A stretch of 64,000 nucleotides of DNA, taken from Bacteroidota bacterium (GTDB lineage: Bacteria > Bacteroidota > Bacteroidia > Chitinophagales > Chitinophagaceae). Shown piece after piece: positions 1-7,978 of this stretch; the stretch's first letter is position 1; every line of letters starts with the position of its first letter. Below the pieces are notes generated by a model, which saw nothing but the letters and a program-made list of their open reading frames with translations, was not told the origin of the DNA and ran no database searches. The DNA lies in NCBI GenBank assembly GCA_018267915.1, contig JAFDXN010000060.1:488063-552062 (forward strand), written 5' to 3'. The translations under genes and the position numbers were made by a program.

Positions 1-1
1 A

Positions 2-115
2 GAAAATGCCGATATAACGGGACATAACCTATTCAAAGGGGGAATTTCGGTAGCCGATCTTACGGGCGGGCAATATTGTGCCGGCGATAACGAGCATTTA
101 TCTCAGCAGCGTTAA
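2..115 (+). CDS. Possible 3' end of a secreted protein gene (partial)
   Basis: A plus-strand frame is open from the left edge to a TAA at 113-115. It encodes 37 residues and is cut by the window boundary. The stretch SVADLTGGQY resembles the end of a T9SS C-terminal domain (compare DLPAGxY in neighbouring cargos), but the usual final strand ending in a K/I-rich tail is missing. It overlaps the end of the convergent gene at 98 by 18 nt. It could equally be a chance open frame, because only the last residues are visible. Confidence 0.3.
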   Translation, partial: ENADITGHNLFKGGISVADLTGGQYCAGDNEHLSQQR

Positions 116-2611
116 CTCACCTTTACGGGAATATATTGCCGTCTGCCCCAGAACGTGGTATCGAAGATACCAGAAGTAAGTTCCACTCCCGGCAGGCTTA
201 CTTTTAAAAGTACCATCCCAGCCAGGGCCGTTTTGCTGGGCGTGGTATAGCCGTTCGCCCCAACGATCGTAAACCGACAATTCATCGATGGAGATGTTCG
301 GGTTATCGGTTATCAGCCTGAAATAGTCATTTATGCCATCATTATTAGGCGAGAAGGCTGAGGGCAGCCATGCTTCAGCGGGGATGTTGGTAGCGGTGAC
401 CAGGTAATGGCACTCATCGCGGCATGTAGCGTTATGGACCACGCAGGTGTAATGCTGTTGCCAGTCGATGGCTGTAACAATGAGTGGATCGCAACCGGTG
501 CATATGAGGCTATCGTCTTTATACCACTCTATGCGTCGAGCGGGGCTGCAGGCAGGTAACCCGACGGTGCTTTGATACTGTGCCGTAATGGACGTATCGG
601 TAAAGAGCGGTGCCGGTGGGGGCAGGACATAAAGGGATGTGTCGCGGTACACAACGCCGAAGGCATTTGAGGCACGCAAACGTATTTGATACGATCCCTG
701 GCTGAAATAGCAGATATCAGGTGGATAGGGGCCGTAAAAAGTATCTGGCGTTCCCCCCGGGAAACTCCACTCCAAACTGGTTATGTTAGTAAAAGAATCC
801 AGCCTGAAACCGATACATTGGTTTTCGCAAATGGTGTCTGTGTTCATTACAATGTCCGCATCACCGGGCTGACAGCCCGTAATACGGGTCGTATCAGTAT
901 ACAGGCCGCAAATAGTTTGCTTGCTGATCCAAAATACACCAGGACTATCTACAGTCAGCATAGTTCCATGGGCGGCAGTATCCGACCATTCGTAGCCCGT
1001 GAAAAACGGGTTGGCAAGCATGGTATAAGGGAATGCCTGCTCGCACAACACAGTATCATTGGGCAGGAGGGAAGTGTTCAGTGGTGGATAAATAGTTACG
1101 TGGGCCGTGTCTGTGGTGCTGCAATAGCCATTGCTTACTGTGAGGTAATAGACGCCGGAAACGGTGGCCGTATATATGCTATCTGCAGTGCCGTTTTGCC
1201 AGGTGTAGATGTAATTCCTGCCCCACGGAGCATTTAGGACTATGGGGATGTTATTACAACTCGTGGTATCATGGAGATCAAACCGGATGTTATTGAAACT
1301 AACTTTGAAAGTATCGATCCGGATGCCGCAGGCGGTAATGGTGCGCAGCCAGTATGTAGCTGCTGAATCGCAGAGGATAGATGCGGATGTAGCTCCTGTA
1401 CTCCAGAGATACGCTGAGCCGGGAATTGGCGCTTTAAGTGTGTCTTTATCGATACATGCTATGACCGTATGGATGAAAGGGACGTTGGTACGGATGACAT
1501 CGTTTGGCAAACCCAAGCCGACAGAGGCCGGCGAGACATCGACGGCGTCCGTTTGCAGGTTGCAAAAAGGGCTATCAAGTTCCGGGTATTGTATCAAGCC
1601 GAGTTTGTAATGGGATGACCCGAAATATAGCTTTTTATCGGGGCCTACCCTCATATCTGTACCATTGGCATACTGGCCGCCAGGCAACAATTTGGGTTGC
1701 GATGAAGGTTGCGTCAAGTCGGACTGGTAAAAGCGTTGCATTCCCAGGTTTGTTATTGACATCGTGTAAAGCTTATTGCCGGAAGGCGAAAAAGCAAGTG
1801 AGTAAAACTGGTCGTATACGGAGTCGGTAACCTTACCCTTAATAACCAGCCTGTCGAATAACAAATGACCTGTATTAAGGTCGAAGTTGAATAGCTGGGT
1901 GGTGTTCGTGCCAGGCTTTTGCGGATCGCCATTACTATTCAGACATCCGATCTTTTCGCCATTGTTGTCTGACTTGATCATACCTATTGAATAGTCGGCA
2001 TCGAGCCCCGTTGATGATACCACCGGAATGGTATTGAGACCGGCCGCCGTTAGCTGAAAGGCGTGGAAAACAGGTTCTGCCTGTTTGTGATCGATAATCC
2101 ATTTCTCGCAGCCACCGGTGCCGATAGCGGTAAGCATTTCGGAAACATTAGAATCCAAAATGATATTTTTCTGTACCAGGTCGCCAAGGCCATTCTCAAG
2201 CGACATATCGACGATACTGTACCGAAGATAAACGTCCGGAAAGTCCTCTCTTTGAGAGGCAATGAATATGTAGTATTTCGAGGGAGCGGCAATATCCTGA
2301 ACAATCAGTACGCCCTGAGCTGAAGAGGTCAGACTGTTTCCCAACAGGCCATAGCCGTTGGGCATAAGGTTATTGTTTTTATTCCACACATTGAGGCCAT
2401 TTGTATAAAACAGCAGGTTGCCGCCACCATCCGAAACAGAGGCCACACTTTCTACCGCTTCTATGTCTGTTTGAAAGGGCGCAGGCGGATCAGTTTTGAA
2501 ATCGAGACCTCCATATATCCCGAAGGCCCAGACATAATCTTCCTTCTGACTGTAAACTGCAGAATGAAAAAATAAAAGAACGGCAATGAGGAGCGTGGAA
2601 ATTTTTATCAT
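98..2611 (-). CDS. Secreted protein with type-B T9SS sorting domain (gliding-motility-associated C-terminal domain)
   Basis: This 837-residue protein has an N-terminal signal peptide (about residues 1-21, ending VYSQ). Residues 22-380 look beta-propeller-like, with repeats containing GGGNLLFYTNG and FSPSGNKLYT. PKD/Ig-like segments follow, including SLEWSFPGGTP. The end is a typical type-B sorting domain: SAFSPNNDGINDYF, then YDRWGERLYH and GWDGTFKSKPAGSGTY. Type-B cargos are exported through the T9SS and usually stay at the cell surface or are released. The signal peptide and sorting domain are clear from sequence, but the substrate or ligand is unknown. The ATG start gives a complete signal peptide. 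No neighbour shares its strand as an operon partner. Confidence 0.85.
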   Translation of the reverse strand: MIKISTLLIAVLLFFHSAVYSQKEDYVWAFGIYGGLDFKTDPPAPFQTDIEAVESVASVSDGGGNLLFYTNGLNVWNKNNNLMPNGYGLLGNSLTSSAQGVLIVQDIAAPSKYYIFIASQREDFPDVYLRYSIVDMSLENGLGDLVQKNIILDSNVSEMLTAIGTGGCEKWIIDHKQAEPVFHAFQLTAAGLNTIPVVSSTGLDADYSIGMIKSDNNGEKIGCLNSNGDPQKPGTNTTQLFNFDLNTGHLLFDRLVIKGKVTDSVYDQFYSLAFSPSGNKLYTMSITNLGMQRFYQSDLTQPSSQPKLLPGGQYANGTDMRVGPDKKLYFGSSHYKLGLIQYPELDSPFCNLQTDAVDVSPASVGLGLPNDVIRTNVPFIHTVIACIDKDTLKAPIPGSAYLWSTGATSASILCDSAATYWLRTITACGIRIDTFKVSFNNIRFDLHDTTSCNNIPIVLNAPWGRNYIYTWQNGTADSIYTATVSGVYYLTVSNGYCSTTDTAHVTIYPPLNTSLLPNDTVLCEQAFPYTMLANPFFTGYEWSDTAAHGTMLTVDSPGVFWISKQTICGLYTDTTRITGCQPGDADIVMNTDTICENQCIGFRLDSFTNITSLEWSFPGGTPDTFYGPYPPDICYFSQGSYQIRLRASNAFGVVYRDTSLYVLPPPAPLFTDTSITAQYQSTVGLPACSPARRIEWYKDDSLICTGCDPLIVTAIDWQQHYTCVVHNATCRDECHYLVTATNIPAEAWLPSAFSPNNDGINDYFRLITDNPNISIDELSVYDRWGERLYHAQQNGPGWDGTFKSKPAGSGTYFWYLRYHVLGQTAIYSRKGELTLLR

Positions 2612-2725
2612 AAATCGTTTGTGTCTAGATCCTGTCTATTAAATAAAGACGTAAAAGACTTAAGATAAATTTGCCCGGCTCTCCCTTTTTACATTGCTGT
2701 TACAATGAGTAAAAATGAAATACAT

Positions 2726-2754
2726 GAAAAATGGCTGCCTGTAGGGCAGCCATT
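2726..2754 (-). terminator. Intrinsic terminator after rplQ
   Basis: A 10-bp perfect stem (AATGGCTGCC at 2730-2739 paired with 2745-2754) with a 5-nt loop lies 23 bp past the rplQ stop. On the minus strand it is followed by a T-rich tract. It probably ends the alpha ribosomal operon transcript. Confidence 0.75.
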
Positions 2755-2776
2755 CAAAAAATACACTATTATAACC

Positions 2777-3340
2777 TTACGCAGTAGTCTCTTCAGAAGA
2801 GCCTTCTGCTGCTGGGGCCTCATTGTTTTCGGTTGCTTCGCTTGCAGGAGCCTCAGTTACTTCGGGCGCCGGAGTTTGAGCTACGGGCGCTGCTTCCGCC
2901 TTCTTAGGGGCAGCAGACGAAGAACGGCGGCTACGACGTGTTTTCTTAGCTGCGGTATCTTTTGATTCTTTAGTATAGATCTCGTTGAAATCAACCAGTT
3001 CTATCATTGCCATGTCAGCGGCATCGCCCATACGGCGCGGCAGCTTAATGATACGGGTATAACCACCGGGGCGGTTTGCCACTTTGTCGCCAATAACACC
3101 GAATAGCTCAGTAACTGCATTCTTATCCTGCAGATAGCTGAAAATAGTACGGCGGTTGTGCATATTGTCGTTCTTAGAACGGGTGATGATAGGCTCTGCA
3201 TAAACGCGCAATGCCTTTGCCTTTGCAAGCGTCGTTGTGATACGCTTGTGCTCAATTAGCTGGCAAGTCAGGTTGGACATCAATGCCTTCCTGTGTGAGT
3301 AGGTACGACCTAAATTTTTAATCTTGTCTCCGTGACGCAT
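2777..3340 (-). CDS. rplQ: 50S ribosomal protein L17 with long acidic/Ala-rich tail
   Basis: Residues 1-~118 are canonical L17: MRHGDKIKNLGR start, SHRKALMSNL, then GGYTRIIKLPRRMGDAADMA. L17 sits in the large subunit near the exit tunnel. The last ~65 residues form a low-complexity extension. A basic KKTRRSRRSS patch comes first, then an Ala/Pro/Glu-rich acidic tail. The total is 187 residues against about 120-130 in E. coli. Extended L17 tails are common in Bacteroidota; their role is not established here. It is the last gene of the infA-rpmJ-rpsM-rpsK-rpsD-rpoA-rplQ operon and is followed by a strong terminator. A 119-bp spacer with an inverted repeat separates it from rpoA. Confidence 0.97.
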   Translation of the reverse strand: MRHGDKIKNLGRTYSHRKALMSNLTCQLIEHKRITTTLAKAKALRVYAEPIITRSKNDNMHNRRTIFSYLQDKNAVTELFGVIGDKVANRPGGYTRIIKLPRRMGDAADMAMIELVDFNEIYTKESKDTAAKKTRRSRRSSSAAPKKAEAAPVAQTPAPEVTEAPASEATENNEAPAAEGSSEETTA

Positions 3341-3406
3341 GACATTTGTTTTTTATTCCCTCATACCGTGTCAGGAATTATGAGGTACTCTGTTAGGTAA
3401 AAAGTT

Positions 3407-3450
3407 AAAAGTCAAAAGCAAAAACTTTTAGGTTTTCACTTTTGACTTTT
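3407..3450. repeat. Inverted repeat between rpoA and rplQ; copy of a dispersed AAAAGTCAAAAG motif
   Basis: 3407-3425 and 3432-3450 are imperfect inverted repeats (17 of 19 positions pair). The block 3407-3431 matches 63662-63686 at 23 of 25 positions, so it is a dispersed intergenic motif. It sits inside a ribosomal operon without an evident T-tract terminator and could affect RNA stability or rplQ expression. That effect is inference. Confidence 0.55.
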
Positions 3451-3459
3451 TAATTAAAT

Positions 3460-4455
3460 TTAATCTTCGCTCCTGTGGAATTTGCTGATATCCATACCGA
3501 AGTGCAGACCGCGTTCGCCGAGTACCTGCTCAATTTCAGACAATGATTTCTGCCCGAAGTTGCGGAATTTCATCAGTTCTTCCTGAGTATATTGTACCAG
3601 CTCGCTCAGTGAATTGATCTTGGCAGCTTTCAGGCAGTTGAATGCACGCACTGAAAGTTCCAGGTCTTCGAGCGGGGTATTCAACACCTTGCGCAGTTGC
3701 AGTGTTTCTTCGTCTACTACGGTTTCTTTTTCTTCACGTTTAGTATCCAGTGATATGTTCTCATCAGTGATGATCATCAGGTGCTGGATGAGAATGCGCG
3801 ATGCTTCTTTAACTGCTTCTTCCGGATGTATAGTACCATCGGTAGCTACTTCCATGATCAGCTTTTCGAAGTCGGTGCGTTGCTCAACGCGGGTATTTTC
3901 GATGCTGTATTTTACGTTTTTGATCGGGGTGTAGATCGAGTCGATCGCGATCATGCCTGTAGTACCGTCTTTAGGGCGGTTTTCTTCAGCAGGTACATAG
4001 CCACGACCTTTGCCTACGTGCAGTTCAATATGGAAGGTGGTGCCAGGCTCCATGCTGCATATTACCAGTTCGGGGTTCATTACCTGGAAGCTTGGCAGCG
4101 CGTCGCCGATCATGCCGGCGGTAAAGGTTTCTTTGCCTTTTATATTAAGCTCTACTTTGCTTTCTGTAGCCTCACCTTCAATTGATTTCTTCAGGCGTAC
4201 CTGTTTCAGGTTGAGGATGATCTCGGTTACGTCTTCAAGCACGCCCTTGATGGTAGCGAACTCGTGATCTGCGCCTGCTATTTTGATAGCTGTGATCGCG
4301 TAGCCTTCGAGAGACGAGAGCAGCACGCGACGCAGTGCGTTACCGATGGTAACACCGTAACCTGGTTCAAGCGGGCGGAATTCAAACTGAGCTTCAAAAT
4401 CAGTTGCTTTCTGAAGAACAATTTTATCCGGCTTTTGGAAATTCAATATGGCCAT
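3460..4455 (-). CDS. rpoA: DNA-directed RNA polymerase subunit alpha
   Basis: The 331-residue RNA polymerase alpha subunit dimerises through its N-terminal domain to nucleate core assembly. It contacts UP-element DNA and activators through its C-terminal domain. The sequence shows both parts. The NTD (about 1-235) contains YGVTIGNALRRVLLSSLEGYAIT. After a linker comes the CTD (about 260-325) with helix-hairpin-helix motifs in LSVRAFNCLKAAKI and FRNFGQKSLSEI. The length is normal. It lies between rpsD and rplQ in the alpha operon, the standard bacterial position. Confidence 0.98.
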   Translation of the reverse strand: MAILNFQKPDKIVLQKATDFEAQFEFRPLEPGYGVTIGNALRRVLLSSLEGYAITAIKIAGADHEFATIKGVLEDVTEIILNLKQVRLKKSIEGEATESKVELNIKGKETFTAGMIGDALPSFQVMNPELVICSMEPGTTFHIELHVGKGRGYVPAEENRPKDGTTGMIAIDSIYTPIKNVKYSIENTRVEQRTDFEKLIMEVATDGTIHPEEAVKEASRILIQHLMIITDENISLDTKREEKETVVDEETLQLRKVLNTPLEDLELSVRAFNCLKAAKINSLSELVQYTQEELMKFRNFGQKSLSEIEQVLGERGLHFGMDISKFHRSED

Positions 4456-4519
4456 ATTGAGATTTTTAGTTTTTATTTTTTATAATGTCCGATGGCCTCA
4501 TGCGAGGCCAAAGGGATTA

Positions 4520-5125
4520 TTATTTAGAATACAATTCGACGATCAGCTGTTCCTTGATGTTTTCAGGAACATTGTCACGCTCAGGATGCGCGAGGTAAGT
4601 ACCTTTCATATCCTTTTCGTTCCACTCTACCCAGTTGATGCGCTGGCCTTTGCCGCGGATCTGACCAGTAACGGTAGTGTTAGCCTTGCTCTTAGGTTTC
4701 AGCTCGATAATATCACCTGCCTTCAACCTGTAAGAAGGTACGTTTACCACGTCGCCATTCACCATGATGTGCTTGTGCGATACCAGCTGGCGTGCTGCCG
4801 GGCGGGTGGGGGCGATGCCCATGCGGTAAACGGTGTTGTCGAGACGAGCTTCGAGCAGCTTGATGAGGTTTTCACCAGTTGCGCCCTTCATACGGGCAGC
4901 CTCCACATAAGTGTTACGGAATTGCTTTTCCAGAACGCAGTAAGTGTACTTTGCCTTCTGCTTTTCTTTAAGCTGAACGGCGTATTCGCTCTGCGTTTTG
5001 CGCTTTTTTGAAACGCCGTGCTGACCCGGAGGGTTGCTGTTCTTACCGAGGTTCTTTCCTGAGCCCAGTATTGGTTCGCCGAAAATGCGGCAGATCCTGT
5101 TTTTTGGTCCTGTATAACGTGCCAT
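4520..5125 (-). CDS. rpsD: 30S ribosomal protein S4
   Basis: This 201-residue S4 binds 16S rRNA early in small-subunit assembly. The start MARYTGPKNRICRIFGEPI is typical of Bacteroidota S4. The S4 RNA-binding domain lies at about residues 92-155 (RLDNTVYRMG, ARQLVSHKHIMVNG). In many bacteria S4 also autoregulates the alpha operon; no homologous operator was identified here. It lies 142 bp after rpsK, a rather long AT-rich spacer for this operon. Confidence 0.98.
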   Translation of the reverse strand: MARYTGPKNRICRIFGEPILGSGKNLGKNSNPPGQHGVSKKRKTQSEYAVQLKEKQKAKYTYCVLEKQFRNTYVEAARMKGATGENLIKLLEARLDNTVYRMGIAPTRPAARQLVSHKHIMVNGDVVNVPSYRLKAGDIIELKPKSKANTTVTGQIRGKGQRINWVEWNEKDMKGTYLAHPERDNVPENIKEQLIVELYSK

Positions 5126-5267
5126 GACGATTTTTGTTTTAACTGTCCCGTCTCATTTAAAAATCGTAAAAGCCGATCCGGTACAGTATTTTGTTATTGA
5201 ATATTGATAATTGAAAATTCTTATTGACTATTACGGTCAGACTATGGATACCGTGACAGCAGTGTGA

Positions 5268-5669
5268 TTAAACGCGGCGCTTTTTAGGCGGGCGGCAACC
5301 ATTGTGGGGCAACGGAGTTACGTCTTTGATAGAGGTAACTTCGATACCCACTGTAGTGAGCGCACGGATGGCGCCTTCGCGACCGGACCCGGGGCCTTTT
5401 ACAAACACATCAACCCGTTTCAGGCCTGCATCTACGGCTACTTTACCGCAGTCCTGTGCCGCCATCTGGGCTGCATACGGAGTGTTCTTTTTAGAACCCC
5501 TGAAGCCCATTTTACCGGCTGAAGACCAGGAGATAACCTGACCACTCTTATTGGTAATGCTAACGATAATGTTGTTGAATGTTGCGCTGATATGCACGTC
5601 ACCATGCGGATCAACTTTTACTACGCGCTTTTTTGCAGCGGTCTTTGCAGACGATTGTGCTTTAGCCAT
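5268..5669 (-). CDS. rpsK: 30S ribosomal protein S11
   Basis: This 133-residue S11 is a platform protein of the small subunit near the mRNA exit site. Diagnostic segments are HISATFNNIIVSITN, GFRGSKKNTPYAAQ, VKGPGSGREGAIRAL and the end PHNGCRPPKKRRV. The N-terminus has a short Ala/Lys-rich stretch, as often seen. It is fourth in the alpha operon. It is separated from rpsM by an unusual GC-rich spacer (5703-5772). Confidence 0.98.
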   Translation of the reverse strand: MAKAQSSAKTAAKKRVVKVDPHGDVHISATFNNIIVSITNKSGQVISWSSAGKMGFRGSKKNTPYAAQMAAQDCGKVAVDAGLKRVDVFVKGPGSGREGAIRALTTVGIEVTSIKDVTPLPHNGCRPPKKRRV

Positions 5670-5702
5670 TTGTTGTTTAAATAAAGGTGTTCAAAAAACA
5701 TT

Positions 5703-5772
5703 AAGCCGCTGTTACACGGCCCCTTGCCACCCCTCCCCGCAGCACCAAGGCGGATCCGGCGGTGGCCCGGAT
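5703..5772. other. GC-rich intra-operon spacer between rpsM and rpsK
   Basis: These 70 bp are far more GC-rich than the flanking genes and the other spacers of the operon. They contain complementary blocks (GCCACC at 5726-5731 and GGTGGC at 5761-5766) that could form a stem in the transcript. Function is unknown. Candidates are an RNA structure tuning downstream rpsK expression or an inserted small repeat. Confidence 0.4.
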
Positions 5773-5773
5773 A

Positions 5774-6154
5774 TTATTTCTTCGGTGCTTTCTTCTTACC
5801 TGCAACTGTCTTACGCTTACCTTTACGGGTACGGCTGTTAGTACGTGTGCGCTGACCGCGAAGGGGCAAACCCTTACGGTGACGCAGGCCACGGTAACAA
5901 GCGATATCCATGAGGCGCTTAATGTTCATTTGCACTTCAGAACGCAATTGGCCTTCTACCTTAAACTCGTTGGTGATGATATTACGGATGGCAGCTTGCT
6001 CTTCATCATTCCAATCACTAGCTTTTTTATCGAAATCGATACCTGCTTTTGAAAGGATGTACTGGGCAGTGCTCTGGCCAATACCATAGATGTAGGTAAG
6101 CGCTATCTCACCACGTTTGTTTTTCGGAAGGTCAATACCAGCTATACGAGCCAT
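5774..6154 (-). CDS. rpsM: 30S ribosomal protein S13
   Basis: This 126-residue S13 is a small-subunit head protein that contacts the P-site tRNA and the large subunit. The sequence begins MARIAGIDLPKNKRGEIALT and has the helix-two-turn-helix region YGIGQSTAQYILSKAGID. The basic C-terminal tail (GLRHRKGLPLRGQRTRTN, then KKKAPKK) reaches into the decoding region in known structures. It is third in the operon, 37 bp after rpmJ. Confidence 0.98.
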   Translation of the reverse strand: MARIAGIDLPKNKRGEIALTYIYGIGQSTAQYILSKAGIDFDKKASDWNDEEQAAIRNIITNEFKVEGQLRSEVQMNIKRLMDIACYRGLRHRKGLPLRGQRTRTNSRTRKGKRKTVAGKKKAPKK

Positions 6155-6191
6155 TAATACTGATTATTTAAATTTAAAGTTTACTAATTTA

Positions 6192-6308
6192 TTATCCCTG
6201 GCGTTGTTTAAAGCGAGGATTCTTCTTGTTGATGATATACAGTCGGCCCTTGCGACGTACTATCTTACAATCGGCGCTGCGCTTCTTGATAGATGCTCTA
6301 ACCTTCAT
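6192..6308 (-). CDS. rpmJ: 50S ribosomal protein L36 (zinc-ligand-free form)
   Basis: This 38-residue protein runs from ATG at 6306-6308 to TAA at 6192-6194. It reads MKVRASIKKRSADCKIVRRK and ends NPRFKQRQG, the characteristic L36 frame. The zinc-binding form carries three Cys and one His; only Cys14 remains here, so this is a C-minus type that cannot form the usual zinc ribbon. That matches the form typical of Bacteroidota. It sits 21 bp after infA and before rpsM, the expected order. Confidence 0.95.
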   Translation of the reverse strand: MKVRASIKKRSADCKIVRRKGRLYIINKKNPRFKQRQG

Positions 6309-6329
6309 GATTCTTTTATTTTCTAATTA

Positions 6330-6548
6330 CTATTTATAACGATAAATAATACGGCCACGACTTAAATCATAGGGACTCATTTCAACTCCTACTTTATCGC
6401 CCGGCAGGATGCGGATGTAGTGCATACGCATCTTCCCTGATATTGTTGCCAGAATTTCGTGCCCATTTTCAAGGCGAACACGAAACATGGCATTTGATAA
6501 AGCTTCAACGATCGTCCCGTCTTGCTTGATTAAAGACTGCTTAGCCAT
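6330..6548 (-). CDS. infA: Translation initiation factor IF-1
   Basis: This 72-residue S1/OB-fold protein binds the ribosomal A site during initiation. The sequence MAKQSLIKQDGTIVEALSNA, then FRVRLENGHEILATISGKMR and the end RGRIIYRYK is diagnostic. It is the first gene of the minus-strand alpha operon in this window. Upstream lies the terminator of gmhB rather than secY/map, so it appears to have its own promoter (TACCTTTG at 6563-6570). Confidence 0.98.
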   Translation of the reverse strand: MAKQSLIKQDGTIVEALSNAMFRVRLENGHEILATISGKMRMHYIRILPGDKVGVEMSPYDLSRGRIIYRYK

Positions 6549-6562
6549 ATTAAAAAGGACTG

Positions 6563-6570
6563 CAAAGGTA
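6563..6570 (-). promoter_or_regulatory. Candidate -7 element for the infA/alpha operon
   Basis: TACCTTTG on the minus strand matches the Bacteroidota housekeeping -7 consensus TAnnTTTG, 14 bp before the infA ATG. A perfect 15-nt palindrome (CTGAAAA-C-TTTTCAG, 6587-6601) lies just upstream, around the -33 region. Confidence 0.45.
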
Positions 6571-6637
6571 ATGAAAATATTTATTCCTGAAAACTTTTCA
6601 GAAAAATAAAAGACGAAGGTTTTGGGAGGGGAATATT

Positions 6638-6681
6638 AAAAAAACAGGAATCACATTATCATTATTTGTGATCCCTGTTTT
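6638..6681 (-). terminator. Intrinsic terminator after gmhB
   Basis: Arms 6641-6655 and 6667-6681 pair at 14 of 15 positions around an 11-nt loop. The minus-strand copy runs into TTTTTTTAAT. It lies 33 bp past the gmhB stop and separates gmhB from the ribosomal operon. Confidence 0.8.
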
Positions 6682-6713
6682 AAAAAGGAGAAATTAAACT
6701 TTTTTATAAACAT

Positions 6714-7295
6714 TTACCCCAATACTTCGGCCTTCACTAAAGTACGGGCCCAATCGAGCAGGGAACTGTACTGGTTGTCGATGAGGTCGTGTGGCAGGCT
6801 AAATGGCTCATGCTTGGTGGTAAGGAATACCGTGTGCATGGCAAGCCTTTTGCCAAACTCCATGTCGCTGAGGCTGTTACCCACGATGACACTCTTTTTG
6901 AAATCGATCTCCGGGAAGTCTTCCTTTGCCTGAATTGCCATGCCGGTGTTGGGCTTGCGGTTGTGATCATCGTCGGATACGGCTGTGCAGGAGTATATTT
7001 TATCGATCCTGCCCCCACCGGCTATGATCTGGGCTGTCATATTATTGCTGATCTCCCGAAGGGAATCGACCGTCATAATGCCGCGGCCAACGCCACGCTG
7101 ATTGGTTACAACTACGATGCTGCCGAAAATCTCGTTCAGTATCTGTAATGCTTCTATGGCTCCTTCGCTAAAGGTGAATTCGTCCCAGGTCGTAATGTAT
7201 GAGCCTACTGTTTCTACGTTTATTACTCCGTCCCTGTCAAGGAATAATGTCCAGCTTTTGTCTACTTGTCCTTCCAACTTATTAAAAGGGTTCAT
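6714..7295 (-). CDS. gmhB: HAD-IIIA phosphatase, probable D-glycero-D-manno-heptose 1,7-bisphosphate phosphatase
   Basis: This 193-residue cytoplasmic HAD-superfamily phosphatase shows motif I DRDGV (Asp20 nucleophile, Asp22 acid/base), motif II TNQ (64-66), a motif III lysine (about Lys114) and motif IV GNSLSDME (139-146). The GmhB assignment rests on the HAD-IIIA pattern and on gmhA lying 5 bp upstream in the same operon. Together they would make ADP-heptose precursors for lipopolysaccharide or O-glycans. The Cys/His zinc loop of E. coli GmhB is not visible around residues 100-112, so a related sugar-phosphate substrate is possible. Histidinol-phosphate phosphatase is a less likely alternative. 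Confidence 0.8.
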   Translation of the reverse strand: MNPFNKLEGQVDKSWTLFLDRDGVINVETVGSYITTWDEFTFSEGAIEALQILNEIFGSIVVVTNQRGVGRGIMTVDSLREISNNMTAQIIAGGGRIDKIYSCTAVSDDDHNRKPNTGMAIQAKEDFPEIDFKKSVIVGNSLSDMEFGKRLAMHTVFLTTKHEPFSLPHDLIDNQYSSLLDWARTLVKAEVLG

Positions 7296-7300
7296 TTTCT

Positions 7301-7888
7301 TCAGTTCTTGCTGTGATCAAATAATTGTTCTTCTACCAACTGGCAAATAATATGCCCTATCGTTATATGCGTTTCCTGTATCCTCGGCGTATCGGAACTA
7401 GGTACGTTTACCAGGTAATCCGACAGTGCCTTCATCTTTCCGCCTGTCTCTCCAGTAAGAGATACATTAATCATACCAATTTTTTTCGCTTCTTCCTGCG
7501 CTTTGATAATATTAACAGAATTGCCCGAGGTGCTCAATCCTACTAGTACATCGCCAGGTTTTCCTACTCCCTTTATTATTCTACTATAGACGTATTCGTA
7601 GCCATAATCGTTTGCTACTGCGGTTATATACGAAGTATTGCAATGAAGGGCTTCAGATGGCAGCGGATTCCTGTCGCTGTAAAAGCGCCCACTGAACTCG
7701 GCAGCCAGGTGCTGCGCATCGGCGGCGCTGCCGCCATTGCCACAGAAGAGTACTTTGTTGCCGTTTTTAAACGCCTGAACGATGATACCTGTTATCTCCT
7801 CAATCGTCTTCAATAATCCTTCGTTTGCAATAACTTTTTGCTTGGTATCGATGGATGCTAGTAGAATGTTTTTGATTTGCTGTTGCAT
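7301..7888 (-). CDS. gmhA: SIS-domain isomerase, probable sedoheptulose-7-phosphate isomerase
   Basis: This 195-residue SIS protein converts D-sedoheptulose 7-phosphate to D-glycero-D-manno-heptose 7-phosphate, the first step of ADP-heptose synthesis. The signature FCGNGGSAADAQHLAAEF occupies about residues 48-65. GLSTSGNS marks the phosphosugar-binding loop. The C-terminal THITIGHIICQLVEEQLF carries the conserved His pair of GmhA. The length matches the family. It is followed after 5 bp by the GmhB-like phosphatase, which supports the heptose role; other heptose genes are not in the window. Confidence 0.88.
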   Translation of the reverse strand: MQQQIKNILLASIDTKQKVIANEGLLKTIEEITGIIVQAFKNGNKVLFCGNGGSAADAQHLAAEFSGRFYSDRNPLPSEALHCNTSYITAVANDYGYEYVYSRIIKGVGKPGDVLVGLSTSGNSVNIIKAQEEAKKIGMINVSLTGETGGKMKALSDYLVNVPSSDTPRIQETHITIGHIICQLVEEQLFDHSKN

Positions 7889-7898
7889 AGTAGTTGCT

Positions 7899-7937
7899 CA
7901 AAAATACAACAGCGTACGTAAAAAACTCGTACGCTGT
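7899..7937 (-). terminator. Intrinsic terminator after queA, overlapping a possible gmhA promoter
   Basis: A perfect 10-bp stem (ACAGCGTACG 7909-7918 with 7928-7937) and 9-nt loop lies between queA and gmhA. On the minus strand it is followed by TGTATTTTTG. The same stretch (7899-7906, TATTTTTG) fits TAnnTTTG, so it may double as the gmhA -7 element. Confidence 0.7.
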
Positions 7938-7978
7938 AATAACGTTATGCTATGTGTGGATATTGTGTTAGATTAAAT

